A stretch of DNA of 48,016 nucleotides from the NCBI GenBank assembly GCA_017859955.1, contig JAFNAB010000003.1:1-48016 (forward strand), written 5' to 3'. A program made the position numbers and the translations under genes. Below the pieces are notes generated by a model. The model was given only the letters and a program-made list of their open reading frames with translations. It had not been told where the DNA came from and did not search any database. This document shows, piece after piece, positions 8,587 to 15,602 of this stretch (position 1 is the first letter of the stretch; every line of letters begins with the position of its first letter). The DNA is from Holophagaceae bacterium (GTDB lineage: Bacteria; Acidobacteriota; Holophagae; Holophagales; Holophagaceae).

Positions 8587-9018
8587 CAACTCTGAGTATC
8601 GGTCGCACCGGCCGTTCCAGCGCTCCAGGGGCCAGGCCGCATGGAGCCTCTGGAGAATTGCCTAGGAAGGCACGGCCCTGCCCAGGCTCCAGTCGTTCTC
8701 GCTCCCGGCATCCATGAACTCGATGAAGCGCAGGATGTGGCCCTCGCCGCGGGCGAAGCCCGCCGTCGGGGCGGCCTCGATCCCCCGGAGCACTTTCTCC
8801 AGAGGTGTCTCCGCGTCGATCAGCTGCCGGAAGCGCGTGGGCTGCAGGGAGTCCAGGCTCACTGTGACCCGGTCCAGGCCCGCCTCACGCAGTAGAAGGG
8901 CCTGCTCCTCCAGGAAAGCCCCGTTCGTGGTGAGGGCCAACTCCTGCAGACCTGGGATGCTCCTCAGCAAACAAAGAAAAGCGTCCAGCCTCTGCTGCAT
9001 GACTGGACGCTCCCCGGT
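8587..9018 (-). pseudogene. moaA: Decayed moaA (GTP 3',8-cyclase) fragment
   Basis: A remnant of the molybdopterin gene moaA. From about 9018 downwards the frame reads TGERPVMQQRLDAFL (family: TGGEPL...), then LALTTNGAFL, AGLDRVTVSLDSL and LRFIEFMDAGSENDW, all recognisable MoaA stretches. Three lesions are visible. The N-terminal radical SAM part with its CxxxCxxC is absent. About 25-30 residues are missing between EAAPTAGF and HILRFIEF. An in-frame TAG lies at 8664-8662, after which MoaA-like AILQRLHAAWPLE continues before homology fades near 8587. The C-terminal cluster cysteines are gone. It cannot make a working enzyme; an intact moaA may exist elsewhere in the genome. Confidence 0.8.
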
Positions 9019-9024
9019 GCGGGG
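9012..9024. terminator. Small hairpin after the peroxiredoxin gene
   Basis: CCCCG-GTG-CGGGG stem-loop 14 bases past the peroxiredoxin stop (9038, minus). It lacks a T-run. It may end that transcript, although it also overlaps the edge of the moaA remnant. Confidence 0.3.
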
Positions 9025-9037
9025 CTGAAGATGAGCA

Positions 9038-9652
9038 TCAGCTCAGGATCTCTTCCAGGGTGACGTAGTCGCCCACGTGGCCGGCCATCTTCTCGGCCTC
9101 GGTCCTAACCGGCAGGGTCTTCTTGCCGGGGCGCCAGTTGGCGGGGCAGACCTCGCCGGTCTTGGTCGCGTGCTGCCAGGCCTCGATCTGGCGGAGGAAC
9201 TCGTTCACGTTCCGCCCAACGGAATCCGCCTGGACCTCCTGGGCGACGCAGATGCCCTCGGGGGTGAAGAGGAAGCGCCCGCGGAGCGCCACGCCCTCCT
9301 CCTCGATCAGCACCCCGAAGGCCCGGCTGACCTCCTGGTTGGTGTCAGAGCCGATGGTGAGTACCAGGCCCTTCAGAAGGGGTTCCGTCTCCACGAAGCG
9401 CTTGTGGGAGAACTTCGTGTCCGTGGACACCGCCAGTATTTCCACGCCCAGCTTGGCGAACTCATCGGCCTTGGCGTTCATGGCAGCGATCTCGGTGGGG
9501 CACACAAAGGTGAAGTCGGCAGGGTAGAAGCAGACCACCGTCCACTTCCCCTTATAGTCCTCGCTCGTTACGGTCTTGAAGTGACCCGTCTTGGCATCAA
9601 AGGCGTCCATCGTGAACGCGGGCATCTCTCGTCGCACCATCGTGGAACTCAT
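9038..9652 (-). CDS. ahpC: 2-Cys peroxiredoxin, AhpC/Prx1 family
   Basis: Thiol peroxidase of 204 aa that reduces H2O2 and organic hydroperoxides in the cytoplasm. The peroxidatic cysteine is Cys51 in DFTFVCPTE; the resolving cysteine lies near residue 168 in GEVCPANW, so this is a typical two-cysteine enzyme. The start at 9652 has a strong AAAGGAGG eight bases upstream and gives the usual family length. An in-frame ATG at 9739 also has a good GGAGG and would add 29 polar residues with no known role; I consider it less likely. No ahpF lies beside it, so the electron donor is probably a thioredoxin system elsewhere. Confidence 0.93.
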   Translation of the reverse strand: MSSTMVRREMPAFTMDAFDAKTGHFKTVTSEDYKGKWTVVCFYPADFTFVCPTEIAAMNAKADEFAKLGVEILAVSTDTKFSHKRFVETEPLLKGLVLTIGSDTNQEVSRAFGVLIEEEGVALRGRFLFTPEGICVAQEVQADSVGRNVNEFLRQIEAWQHATKTGEVCPANWRPGKKTLPVRTEAEKMAGHVGDYVTLEEILS

Positions 9653-9854
9653 GGGTTCTACCTCCTTTAGGGTTTCAGAAGTGGCTTCCGCCTTGGGTTG
9701 AATGGGTTTGCGCGGCCTCAGGCCCGCATCGCATGGCATGGGAACCTCCAGGAAAGACCTGATCCATCAGGCGTTCTCATCAGCACATCGGCTCTACCGA
9801 AGCGATCTAAAGTTTTGAGCCAATACTCACTACAGGAAGCACCGGCACAGCAGG

Positions 9855-10247
9855 TCATGCAGTGCGCAATTCCTTCACCCAGGCCTCCATCGCCTTGACA
9901 GCGGTGGGCATGGGCGGCTCCAGGAAATTGATGACAAAGCTATCCCCAAGGTCCGTGACGCCGATGGAACGGGGCCGGACGGCCATCACCTGCGGATTGG
10001 GCAGAGCGGCGCCAAAACAGCATACGATCAGCTTGGCGTCCCGGATCTCCGGGGCCACCTTGCCCTCGGGCAGGCTCCGAGTGTGCTGGAGGTGGTCGAA
10101 GGTGGCGATGTAGGTGGCAATGGGATGCTCGTCAATCCTGGCCTTCAGGAAGGCGATGATCTCATCGACGCTCTGGAAGCGGGCCTCGGACTTGGCTAGC
10201 TCCATCTCGAAGATCGGGTATTTGTCCATCAGGAGGGTCTGTTTCAT
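9855..10247 (-). CDS. Small conserved protein (DUF6858-like)
   Basis: 130-aa soluble protein without signal peptide or membrane helix. It resembles a family of conserved bacterial proteins that I recall as DUF6858: MKQTLLMDKYPIFEMEL at the start, FDHLQHTRSLPEG, AKLIVCCFGAALPNP and VRPRSIGVTDLGDSFVINF. No catalytic motif is recognisable; the paired cysteines in VCCFG could bind a metal or be redox active. The start is preceded by AGGAAA. It follows the BASS transporter stop by 11 bases, so the two are likely cotranscribed. Function unknown. Confidence 0.7.
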   Translation of the reverse strand: MKQTLLMDKYPIFEMELAKSEARFQSVDEIIAFLKARIDEHPIATYIATFDHLQHTRSLPEGKVAPEIRDAKLIVCCFGAALPNPQVMAVRPRSIGVTDLGDSFVINFLEPPMPTAVKAMEAWVKELRTA

Positions 10248-10258
10248 GGGTGGCTTTC

Positions 10259-11257
10259 CTATGCGGAGGTCACAGGCTGGGTCGTAGTCTCAGCCGGACG
10301 GTCGGGGAAGATGCGGGGGGTCCAGCGGGCGTACCAGGCGGCCGAAAGGACCTGAAAGACGTATGCCAGTGAGATGACGATGGCGGCCTCGGCACCCTGG
10401 GCCCCAAAGGCCGTCATGGCGACCGCCAGGGCGATGGATAGGTTGCGCAGCACGGTCCCGAAAACCAAGGCGAGGGCGTCCTCCCGGGGGAAGAAGCGGC
10501 GCCCCACCCAGGTGCTGACGACGAAGTTCACGAGGTAGAGCACCGCCAGGGGAACCAGGATGCGCGGCAGGGCACCGGGATTCCGGGTCATGTCCTGCGC
10601 CTTCAAAGCCATGGCAACAAAAACCACACCGAGAACGCCAAGGGTGCTGAGCCCTGGGAAGCGGGGAGCCCAGGTCTGGGCATAGGCCCTGACCCCAATC
10701 CGCTTCTCGAAGGCAAAGCGGGTCAGCTGACCCAGGATCAGGGGGAGGAACACCACGGCCCCGATCTGAGTGAACACGGCCTTCCAGGAAACCGCCACCT
10801 GGGCCCCCATGAGGGACTGCACGTAGACCGGCGTGGCCAGGGATCCCACGATGAGCCCGATGACGGCCATCTGAATGGCGGCGGGCATGTTCCCCTTGGT
10901 CATGCCGGTCCAGGAGATGGTCATGCCGCTGGTGGGCACCAGGGAGGCCATCAGGAGCCCCAGGGCGAGGAAGGGGTGATGGGGGAAGAAGAGCCGCCCT
11001 AGCCCATAGGCCACGAAGGGGTAGACCCCGAAGTTGAGCAGGGCCGTCGCCAGGTGCAGGCGAGTGTCGAAGTGATTGAAGAGACTTTGGATCTTCAGAT
11101 TGACGGTCATGGGGTAGACCATCAGGAAGGTCAGGGGAAGGACCAGGGACTTGAGACCTTTCACGGGCAGCAGGATGCCCGTGAAATAGCCGAGAACAAG
11201 GGCCCCGGGGATGGCCCAGACCAGCTGGCGATTGAGGGTCTGTAAAATTTTCCACAT
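10259..11257 (-). CDS. BASS-family (bile acid:sodium symporter / ACR3-like) transporter
   Basis: Inner-membrane protein of 332 aa with about nine to ten hydrophobic helices. It belongs to the bile acid:sodium symporter superfamily, which includes the ACR3 arsenite exporters and pantothenate or bicarbonate-type importers. The characteristic crossover region is visible as SLVPTSGMTISWTGMTKGN in the middle and RNLSIALAVAMTAFG late in the protein. The cysteine that ACR3 exporters need in the equivalent middle motif is absent here (Thr-Ser-Gly), so arsenite export is doubtful. No arsR or arsC is adjacent. The ATG at 11257 is preceded by AGAGGAAAA and an AT-rich stretch that may be a promoter. Confidence 0.75.
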   Translation of the reverse strand: MWKILQTLNRQLVWAIPGALVLGYFTGILLPVKGLKSLVLPLTFLMVYPMTVNLKIQSLFNHFDTRLHLATALLNFGVYPFVAYGLGRLFFPHHPFLALGLLMASLVPTSGMTISWTGMTKGNMPAAIQMAVIGLIVGSLATPVYVQSLMGAQVAVSWKAVFTQIGAVVFLPLILGQLTRFAFEKRIGVRAYAQTWAPRFPGLSTLGVLGVVFVAMALKAQDMTRNPGALPRILVPLAVLYLVNFVVSTWVGRRFFPREDALALVFGTVLRNLSIALAVAMTAFGAQGAEAAIVISLAYVFQVLSAAWYARWTPRIFPDRPAETTTQPVTSA

Positions 11258-11294
11258 AACTATTTTCCTCTATAGTTAAATATTAGATAAAAAC

Positions 11295-11318
11295 AAAAAG
11301 GCTTTGACAAGCCTTTTT
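11295..11318. terminator. Intrinsic terminator after mrp
   Basis: Stem AAAAAGGCTT / AAGCCTTTTT with a four-base loop. On the minus strand it gives a GC-containing hairpin followed by a T-run, 13 bases after the mrp stop. It should separate the sigma-54-controlled operon (15433 to 11331) from the transporter gene at 11257. The symmetry would also allow termination in the plus direction. Confidence 0.8.
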
Positions 11319-11330
11319 TTGGGCAAAAGC

Positions 11331-12242
11331 TCAGAATTCCGTCTCTGGAGTGCGCTGCCCCTCCACCCGGTCCAGGATCGCCTGGACAATCCCCCGCATG
11401 TTCCTGGCCGAAGTCCCATCGGGACGCTGTTCGATGAAGGACAGTCCCTGGTCCGCGTCGTCACCGATACCGGGATCCAGGGGCAGTTCCCCCAGGAAGG
11501 GGACTGCCATCTCCTTGGCCAGGCTGCGACCGCCTCCCTTGCGGAAGATGGCCACCTGCTCCCCGCAGCGGGGGCAAGTAAAGCCGCTCATGTTCTCAAT
11601 GACGCCCAGGACGGGCACCTGAAGATGGCGGCAGAAGGTGATGGACTTGCGGACATCCACTGCAGCCACCCGCTGGGGAGAGGTGACCACGACGGCTCCG
11701 TGGGGAGCCAGCACCTGGCAGACCGTCAGGGGTTCATCCCCGGTTCCCGGTGGGGCGTCCACGATCAGGTAGTCCAGATCCCCCCAGTCCACATCCCGGA
11801 CGAATTGCTTGATGAGCTTCATCTTCATGGGGCCGCGCCAGATCAGAGCATCGTCCTGGTCCGAGAGCAGGAAGGCCACTGACATCACCTTGAGTCCAGC
11901 GGCGGAAAGGGGCTGAAGCCCCTCTGGACCCCGGGGAATGCTGGCGCCTTCCAGCCCGAGCAGGGTCGGGACGCTCGGGCCGTGGATGTCCACATCCAGC
12001 AGGCCCACCCGGTACCCGGCATTCCGAAGCGCCACAGCCAGATTGACGGCGATGGTGCTCTTCCCCACGCCCCCCTTCCCCGAGAGCACCAGGATGGTGC
12101 GTCGGATCCGGCAGAGGCGGGACTGGATGGCCTGGCGCTCCTCGAAGGCCTCGGGGCTTTCCCCGGGCCTCGCCTGGAGCGCCGGGCAGTCGGTGCGCGT
12201 GCAGCTCTGGCAAGGAGTGGGCTTTTCAGGATGGGTCTCCAT
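11331..12242 (-). CDS. mrp: Mrp/NBP35-family Fe-S carrier ATPase
   Basis: Cytoplasmic P-loop ATPase of 303 aa in the Mrp/ApbC/NBP35 family, which carries Fe-S clusters to target proteins. The deviant Walker A SGKGGVGKST is at residues 54-63; DVDIHGPSVPTLLG, DAPPGTGDEP and the bridging cluster pair CPRC near residue 222 follow. A short N-terminal extension has cysteines at 11, 14 and 19, recalling the N-terminal cluster site of NBP35 proteins. It lies nine bases behind the flavoprotein gene and is the last gene before the terminator. MinD/Mrp ATPases are constant partners of MTH1175 proteins in ORP loci, which supports a shared complex. Confidence 0.9.
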   Translation of the reverse strand: METHPEKPTPCQSCTRTDCPALQARPGESPEAFEERQAIQSRLCRIRRTILVLSGKGGVGKSTIAVNLAVALRNAGYRVGLLDVDIHGPSVPTLLGLEGASIPRGPEGLQPLSAAGLKVMSVAFLLSDQDDALIWRGPMKMKLIKQFVRDVDWGDLDYLIVDAPPGTGDEPLTVCQVLAPHGAVVVTSPQRVAAVDVRKSITFCRHLQVPVLGVIENMSGFTCPRCGEQVAIFRKGGGRSLAKEMAVPFLGELPLDPGIGDDADQGLSFIEQRPDGTSARNMRGIVQAILDRVEGQRTPETEF

Positions 12243-12251
12243 GGGCGCTTC

Positions 12252-13598
12252 TTAGCAGCGGTTCCGCATCGCCCCGATGGCGATCTCGGCGGCATTGGTG
12301 AGGGGGTAGGCAACGGGAGAGGCCGTCAAGGCAGGGTGGGTGCCCATCTGGAACATGGCGATGTCTTCGGCAGTCATGCGCTGCTGGACACAGGCCGCCA
12401 TGACGTTCAGCAACTCGCCAGCGGCGCTGTTGCCCCGCACTTGACCACCCAGCAAGACCCCCGAGTTCCGCTCGAAGACCAGCTTCACCTTCATGGGGGC
12501 GCCACCAGGCATGCCGCCGGGATGGCGGTTGGGGCCTTCCACGGTGGCAGTCACCACCTCATACCCCTCGCCCACGGCAGCAGATTCTGTCAACCCCGCC
12601 GTGCCCAGGGCCAAATCGCCGATGGCAGTGGACCATACGCCGATGGTGCCGCAGTTCTCCCGGGTGATCCCGTAGAGATTCGCTCCGGCGATGCGGGCCT
12701 CCAGGGTGGCGATCGAGGCCAACTTGAGGGTGGATGGACGGCCACCGAAAAAGGAGAACTTCTTGGCGCAGTCGCCGCAGGCGAAGACATCAGGGACGGA
12801 GGTGCGCATGGTGCGATCCACCTTGATGGCGCCCGTGGCCCCCAACACCAGGCCGGCGGCCTGGGCGATCTTGACGTTCGGGATGGCTCCGGCGCCCAGG
12901 ATCACCACATCGGCCTTCAGGGTGCTGCCGTCCACCAACAGTGCGCGTTCCACATGCCCTTGGCCCTGGATTGCCTGGACCTTGGTGGAGGTTCGGATTT
13001 GGATTCCCCTGCCCTTCAGGGCTTCTTCCGCCTCCTCGCAGAACACGGTGTCGTAGGAGAGGCTGAGGCAGTGGGGGGCAATTTCCACAATGGTGACGTT
13101 GTCGACTCCCGCCTTGCGAATCTCGTCCGCGAACTCAATGCCGATGAACCCACCGCCAATGATGACCACATCCTTGGCACGCCCCAGTTCTTCCTGGAGG
13201 GCCAGAAGGCTGGGTACATCCTTCGCGATGGGGTACACACCGGGCAGATCCGTCCCCGGGATGGGTGGAACGGAGGGAAGGGATCCGGTGGCCATCACCA
13301 GCTTGTCATAGCCCACAGGGCCTTGACTGGTTTCCACGGTCTTTCGGTCCGGATCCAAAGAGCGCACCTCGGCCAGAAGAATCTCAACACTGGCCTTTTC
13401 TACCAGGGCGTCGGGGATGAGGTTCTTGGAGGGGCTTCCCACCGTTCCGAAAATGTAGGGAATCCCGCAGGGGATGAGGACTTCTTTCTCCTGGCGAATG
13501 ACCAGAACGGACTTCTGGGGGTAATGCCTCCGGGCAGTCAGGGCAGCGGTGATGCCAGCGGCGCTTCCGCCCAGGATCACGATATCGGCGGTCTTCAT
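12252..13598 (-). CDS. FAD-dependent pyridine nucleotide-disulfide oxidoreductase, CoA-disulfide reductase/NADH oxidase-like
   Basis: 448-aa flavoprotein. FAD-binding GGSAAG is at residues 10-15; the NAD(P)H site GGGFIGIEFA is mid-protein; FACGDC near residue 285 closes the FAD site. A single cysteine, Cys44 in LIPCGIPYIFG, is at the position of the redox cysteine of CoA-disulfide reductases, NADH oxidases and persulfide reductases, so it probably reduces a CoA-, thiol- or persulfide-linked disulfide, or oxygen. The ATG at 13598 has AAGGAG six bases upstream; the frame reads further up but into the preceding gene. Beside Mrp, radical SAM and MTH1175 genes it may supply reduced sulfur or electrons for cofactor building; that is inference. 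Confidence 0.85.
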   Translation of the reverse strand: MKTADIVILGGSAAGITAALTARRHYPQKSVLVIRQEKEVLIPCGIPYIFGTVGSPSKNLIPDALVEKASVEILLAEVRSLDPDRKTVETSQGPVGYDKLVMATGSLPSVPPIPGTDLPGVYPIAKDVPSLLALQEELGRAKDVVIIGGGFIGIEFADEIRKAGVDNVTIVEIAPHCLSLSYDTVFCEEAEEALKGRGIQIRTSTKVQAIQGQGHVERALLVDGSTLKADVVILGAGAIPNVKIAQAAGLVLGATGAIKVDRTMRTSVPDVFACGDCAKKFSFFGGRPSTLKLASIATLEARIAGANLYGITRENCGTIGVWSTAIGDLALGTAGLTESAAVGEGYEVVTATVEGPNRHPGGMPGGAPMKVKLVFERNSGVLLGGQVRGNSAAGELLNVMAACVQQRMTAEDIAMFQMGTHPALTASPVAYPLTNAAEIAIGAMRNRC

Positions 13599-13633
13599 CT
13601 CGGACTCCTTGTGTGAGGTGAGAAGGTGGAGCT

Positions 13634-14575
13634 TCAAGGCTTTCGGTGGGAGGCCCTGAAATACTGCTGGCCATCCTGACGGATGACTTCGATCTGGCCG
13701 CTGGCTTGCAGGCGGTGTAGGTGTTTCAGCAGTTCAAGAGGCGCAATCCCGAGTCCACTGGCAGCCTCCTGCGCCCGACAGGGACGGCGTCCCAGCAGCT
13801 CTATCAGGGCGTTTTCCGGGTCGGAGGACAAGCTTCCCATGGGTGCGAGGGGGCCTGGATCAGTGATGAACTCGGTACCGCTGGGAAAGATCCCCATGGC
13901 CAACCGAAGGGTTTCAGCAGAGACCGGTCCCACGTCTGATGTGGCGGCGGGGCGTTCGACGGTATTGATCTGGGTGCGAGCGGGTCCGATGGCCTCAGCC
14001 AGACGGGCAATGCGTTGCAGGTCCTCACTCCCATCGTTGAGTCCGGCGACCAGCATGACTTCCAGCCAGACTTCCCCCTGGAAATGGGCGGTAAAGTCCC
14101 CCAGCCCGTCCACCATCGTCTGAAAGGAAAGATCGGCATGGGGGCGGTTGATCCGCTGGAAGCCCTCTTCGTCCCCGGCATCAAGAGATGGAAGCACAAC
14201 ATCGGCCAGTTCCAGGGCCTCCCGGACTTCAGGCAGGTGGAGCAGGGAACCGTTGGTCAGAACGGCCACGGGAATCGAAGTAACCCTCTTGACGCCACGA
14301 AGGATGGCACCAAGCTCCAGGTTCAGGGTTGGCTCACCGGAGCCCGCCAGACTGATGTAGTCGGGGCGGGGGATACTGCGCAGCGCGGTTTCAAGGGCCG
14401 GGAACACTTCGTCAGCTTTCGTATGGACTTGGCGTTCCAGAGTCTTGCACGTGGTCGCCCCCAGTTGGCAGTAGAGGCAGTCGTAGGTGCAGGTCTTCCA
14501 GGGCACCAAGTCCACACCCAAGGAACGCCCCAATCGGCGGGAGGGCACTGGGCCATAGAGGCAGCCTGTGCTCAT
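13634..14575 (-). CDS. Radical SAM protein with C-terminal winged helix
   Basis: 313-aa radical SAM protein. The cluster motif CxxxCxxC is at residues 29, 33 and 36 (CTYDCLYC), followed by AGSGEPTLN for SAM binding. The N-terminal GPVPSRRLGRSLGVDLVP is typical of a subfamily (COG0731-like) often found next to MTH1175/DUF5320 genes. The last ~60 residues, from about GRRPCRAQEAASGLG to the end, look like a winged helix-turn-helix. The substrate is unknown. The start is preceded by GAGGACG and lies 7 bases behind the DUF5320 gene. Both strands of evidence (subfamily and neighbours) point to metal-sulfur cofactor work, but no reaction can be assigned. Confidence 0.83.
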   Translation of the reverse strand: MSTGCLYGPVPSRRLGRSLGVDLVPWKTCTYDCLYCQLGATTCKTLERQVHTKADEVFPALETALRSIPRPDYISLAGSGEPTLNLELGAILRGVKRVTSIPVAVLTNGSLLHLPEVREALELADVVLPSLDAGDEEGFQRINRPHADLSFQTMVDGLGDFTAHFQGEVWLEVMLVAGLNDGSEDLQRIARLAEAIGPARTQINTVERPAATSDVGPVSAETLRLAMGIFPSGTEFITDPGPLAPMGSLSSDPENALIELLGRRPCRAQEAASGLGIAPLELLKHLHRLQASGQIEVIRQDGQQYFRASHRKP

Positions 14576-14582
14576 GCCGTCC

Positions 14583-14900
14583 TCATGGTTTGTCCTGGCG
14601 ACCCGAGAGCGCGTCCAGCTTCTGGCGGAGCCCCGAGAGCCTCACCTCAAGGGCCTGGGCTTCGCGTTCCAGTTCCGTAACGCTGTCTTCCACCGGAAGC
14701 GTTCCGGCACCCCGAGAGCCACGGCCCGCCAAGCAGCGGCCTCCGCGACCTCTACCACCGCCTCTTCCCATCCCGAGACCCTGGCCCCGACCCTGTGGAG
14801 TCGCTTGGGGGTCCGTTTCTGTTCCTGTGACACAGCGTCCCAGGCCCCGCCCGCTCTTGGGGCCTGCTCCGAGGGGACCACTACCACTTCTGTTGGGCAT
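14583..14900 (-). CDS. DUF5320 family protein
   Basis: Small protein of 105 aa. The N-terminal half is glycine/arginine-rich, with the family's opening MPNRSGSGPLGAGPKSGR and one cysteine in GRCVTG; the last ~35 residues form a probable coiled coil (LEREAQALEVRLSGLRQKLDAL). DUF5320 proteins almost always sit beside MTH1175/NifX-like proteins and may be structural partners. The start at 14900 has AAAGGAG at the right distance. Function unknown. Confidence 0.8.
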   Translation of the reverse strand: MPNRSGSGPLGAGPKSGRGLGRCVTGTETDPQATPQGRGQGLGMGRGGGRGRGGRCLAGRGSRGAGTLPVEDSVTELEREAQALEVRLSGLRQKLDALSGRQDKP

Positions 14901-14923
14901 GTTGATTCTCCTTTCCGGCGGGC

Positions 14924-15433
14924 TCATTGCCTCGCCATGGCTGTGCCGCATTTGGGGCACAGCAGTTCTTTGCAAGGGGTACCAGGGGTGTGGGCTGCCT
15001 CTTGGCCACATACAGGGCAAACACAGAGGCCTTTGCAGGATCGGCCACGTTTCTTGTGCTCTCCCCCACGCTTCGTGGCACCCCGGTTACGGCAACTGCC
15101 CTGGCACCCCGGCATGCTGAATCTGCTTTCATCCAATCCATCGCAGATCCAGGCGCCAAGAATCTCTTCCACTTTCCCCGTCAAGAAGGGGATCACGCGG
15201 ATCCCGCAACCCTCGACGGCAAGCCGGAAGGGCGTCGAAATCGCCCCACATAGAAGGGTCTGGACGCCCAGTGTGGAGAGTTGCACAGCTCTGGGGCCAG
15301 CCTCCCGGGAGTCAAAGGAAACCCTGTCCTTGCCGATCAGACGGCTATGCTCGCAATCCACGAGCAGCAGTTCGTTCGCGGTATCGAAGACGGGAGCGAT
15401 TCGGTCGGTGAGGGTGGAGATGGCTGTTTTCAT
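14924..15433 (-). CDS. MTH1175/NifX-NifB-like (dinitrogenase FeMo cofactor-binding fold) protein with zinc ribbon
   Basis: 169-aa protein. Residues 1 to about 105 match the dinitrogenase iron-molybdenum cofactor fold shared by NifX, the NifB C-terminus and MTH1175 (MKTAISTLTDRIAPVFDTA, ALVDCEHS-like strand, GVQTLLCGAIS, GIRVIPFLTGKVEEIL). The rest is basic and cysteine-rich and ends in two CxxC knuckles (CPVCGQE, CPKCGTA), a rubredoxin- or zinc-ribbon-like tail. The orange protein ORP of Desulfovibrio belongs to this fold and holds a Mo-Cu-S cluster. It heads an operon behind a sigma-54-type promoter, 35 bases from the -12 box. The start at 15433 begins exactly where family homology begins. 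Confidence 0.85.
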   Translation of the reverse strand: MKTAISTLTDRIAPVFDTANELLLVDCEHSRLIGKDRVSFDSREAGPRAVQLSTLGVQTLLCGAISTPFRLAVEGCGIRVIPFLTGKVEEILGAWICDGLDESRFSMPGCQGSCRNRGATKRGGEHKKRGRSCKGLCVCPVCGQEAAHTPGTPCKELLCPKCGTAMARQ

Positions 15434-15466
15434 CGTGGAGTCCTGCCTCTGGGCAACAATCCAATT

Positions 15467-15481
15467 ACAAGTCTCGTGCCA
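15467..15481 (-). promoter_or_regulatory. Sigma-54 (-24/-12) promoter
   Basis: On the minus strand TGGCAC, five bases, TTGT: consensus TGGCAC-N5-TTGC with one mismatch at the last base and exact spacing. It lies 35 bases before the start of the MTH1175-like gene and directly downstream of a gene for a sigma-54 activator, which is the expected regulator. Confidence 0.75.
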
Positions 15482-15557
15482 GACTCGAACAAAAGGCACA
15501 AGACAATGAAAACAAACAGGATAGACACCAAATGCGCCAACGGGATGGCGAGATATA

Positions 15558-15573
15558 ATTGCAGTAGCGCAAT
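15558..15573. promoter_or_regulatory. Dyad upstream of the sigma-54 promoter
   Basis: Perfect inverted repeat ATTGC-N6-GCAAT, about 77 bases upstream of the -24 box, within the usual range of enhancer sites bound by sigma-54 activators. Binding by the adjacent regulator is inferred from position only. Confidence 0.4.
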
Positions 15574-15602
15574 GAATCACCCCGCATATCGGAGCGTATC
15601 GG

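Noticed and set aside
10259-11257. Arsenite exporter ACR3
   Set aside because: The essential middle-motif cysteine of ACR3 is missing and no arsenic genes are adjacent; kept only as BASS superfamily.
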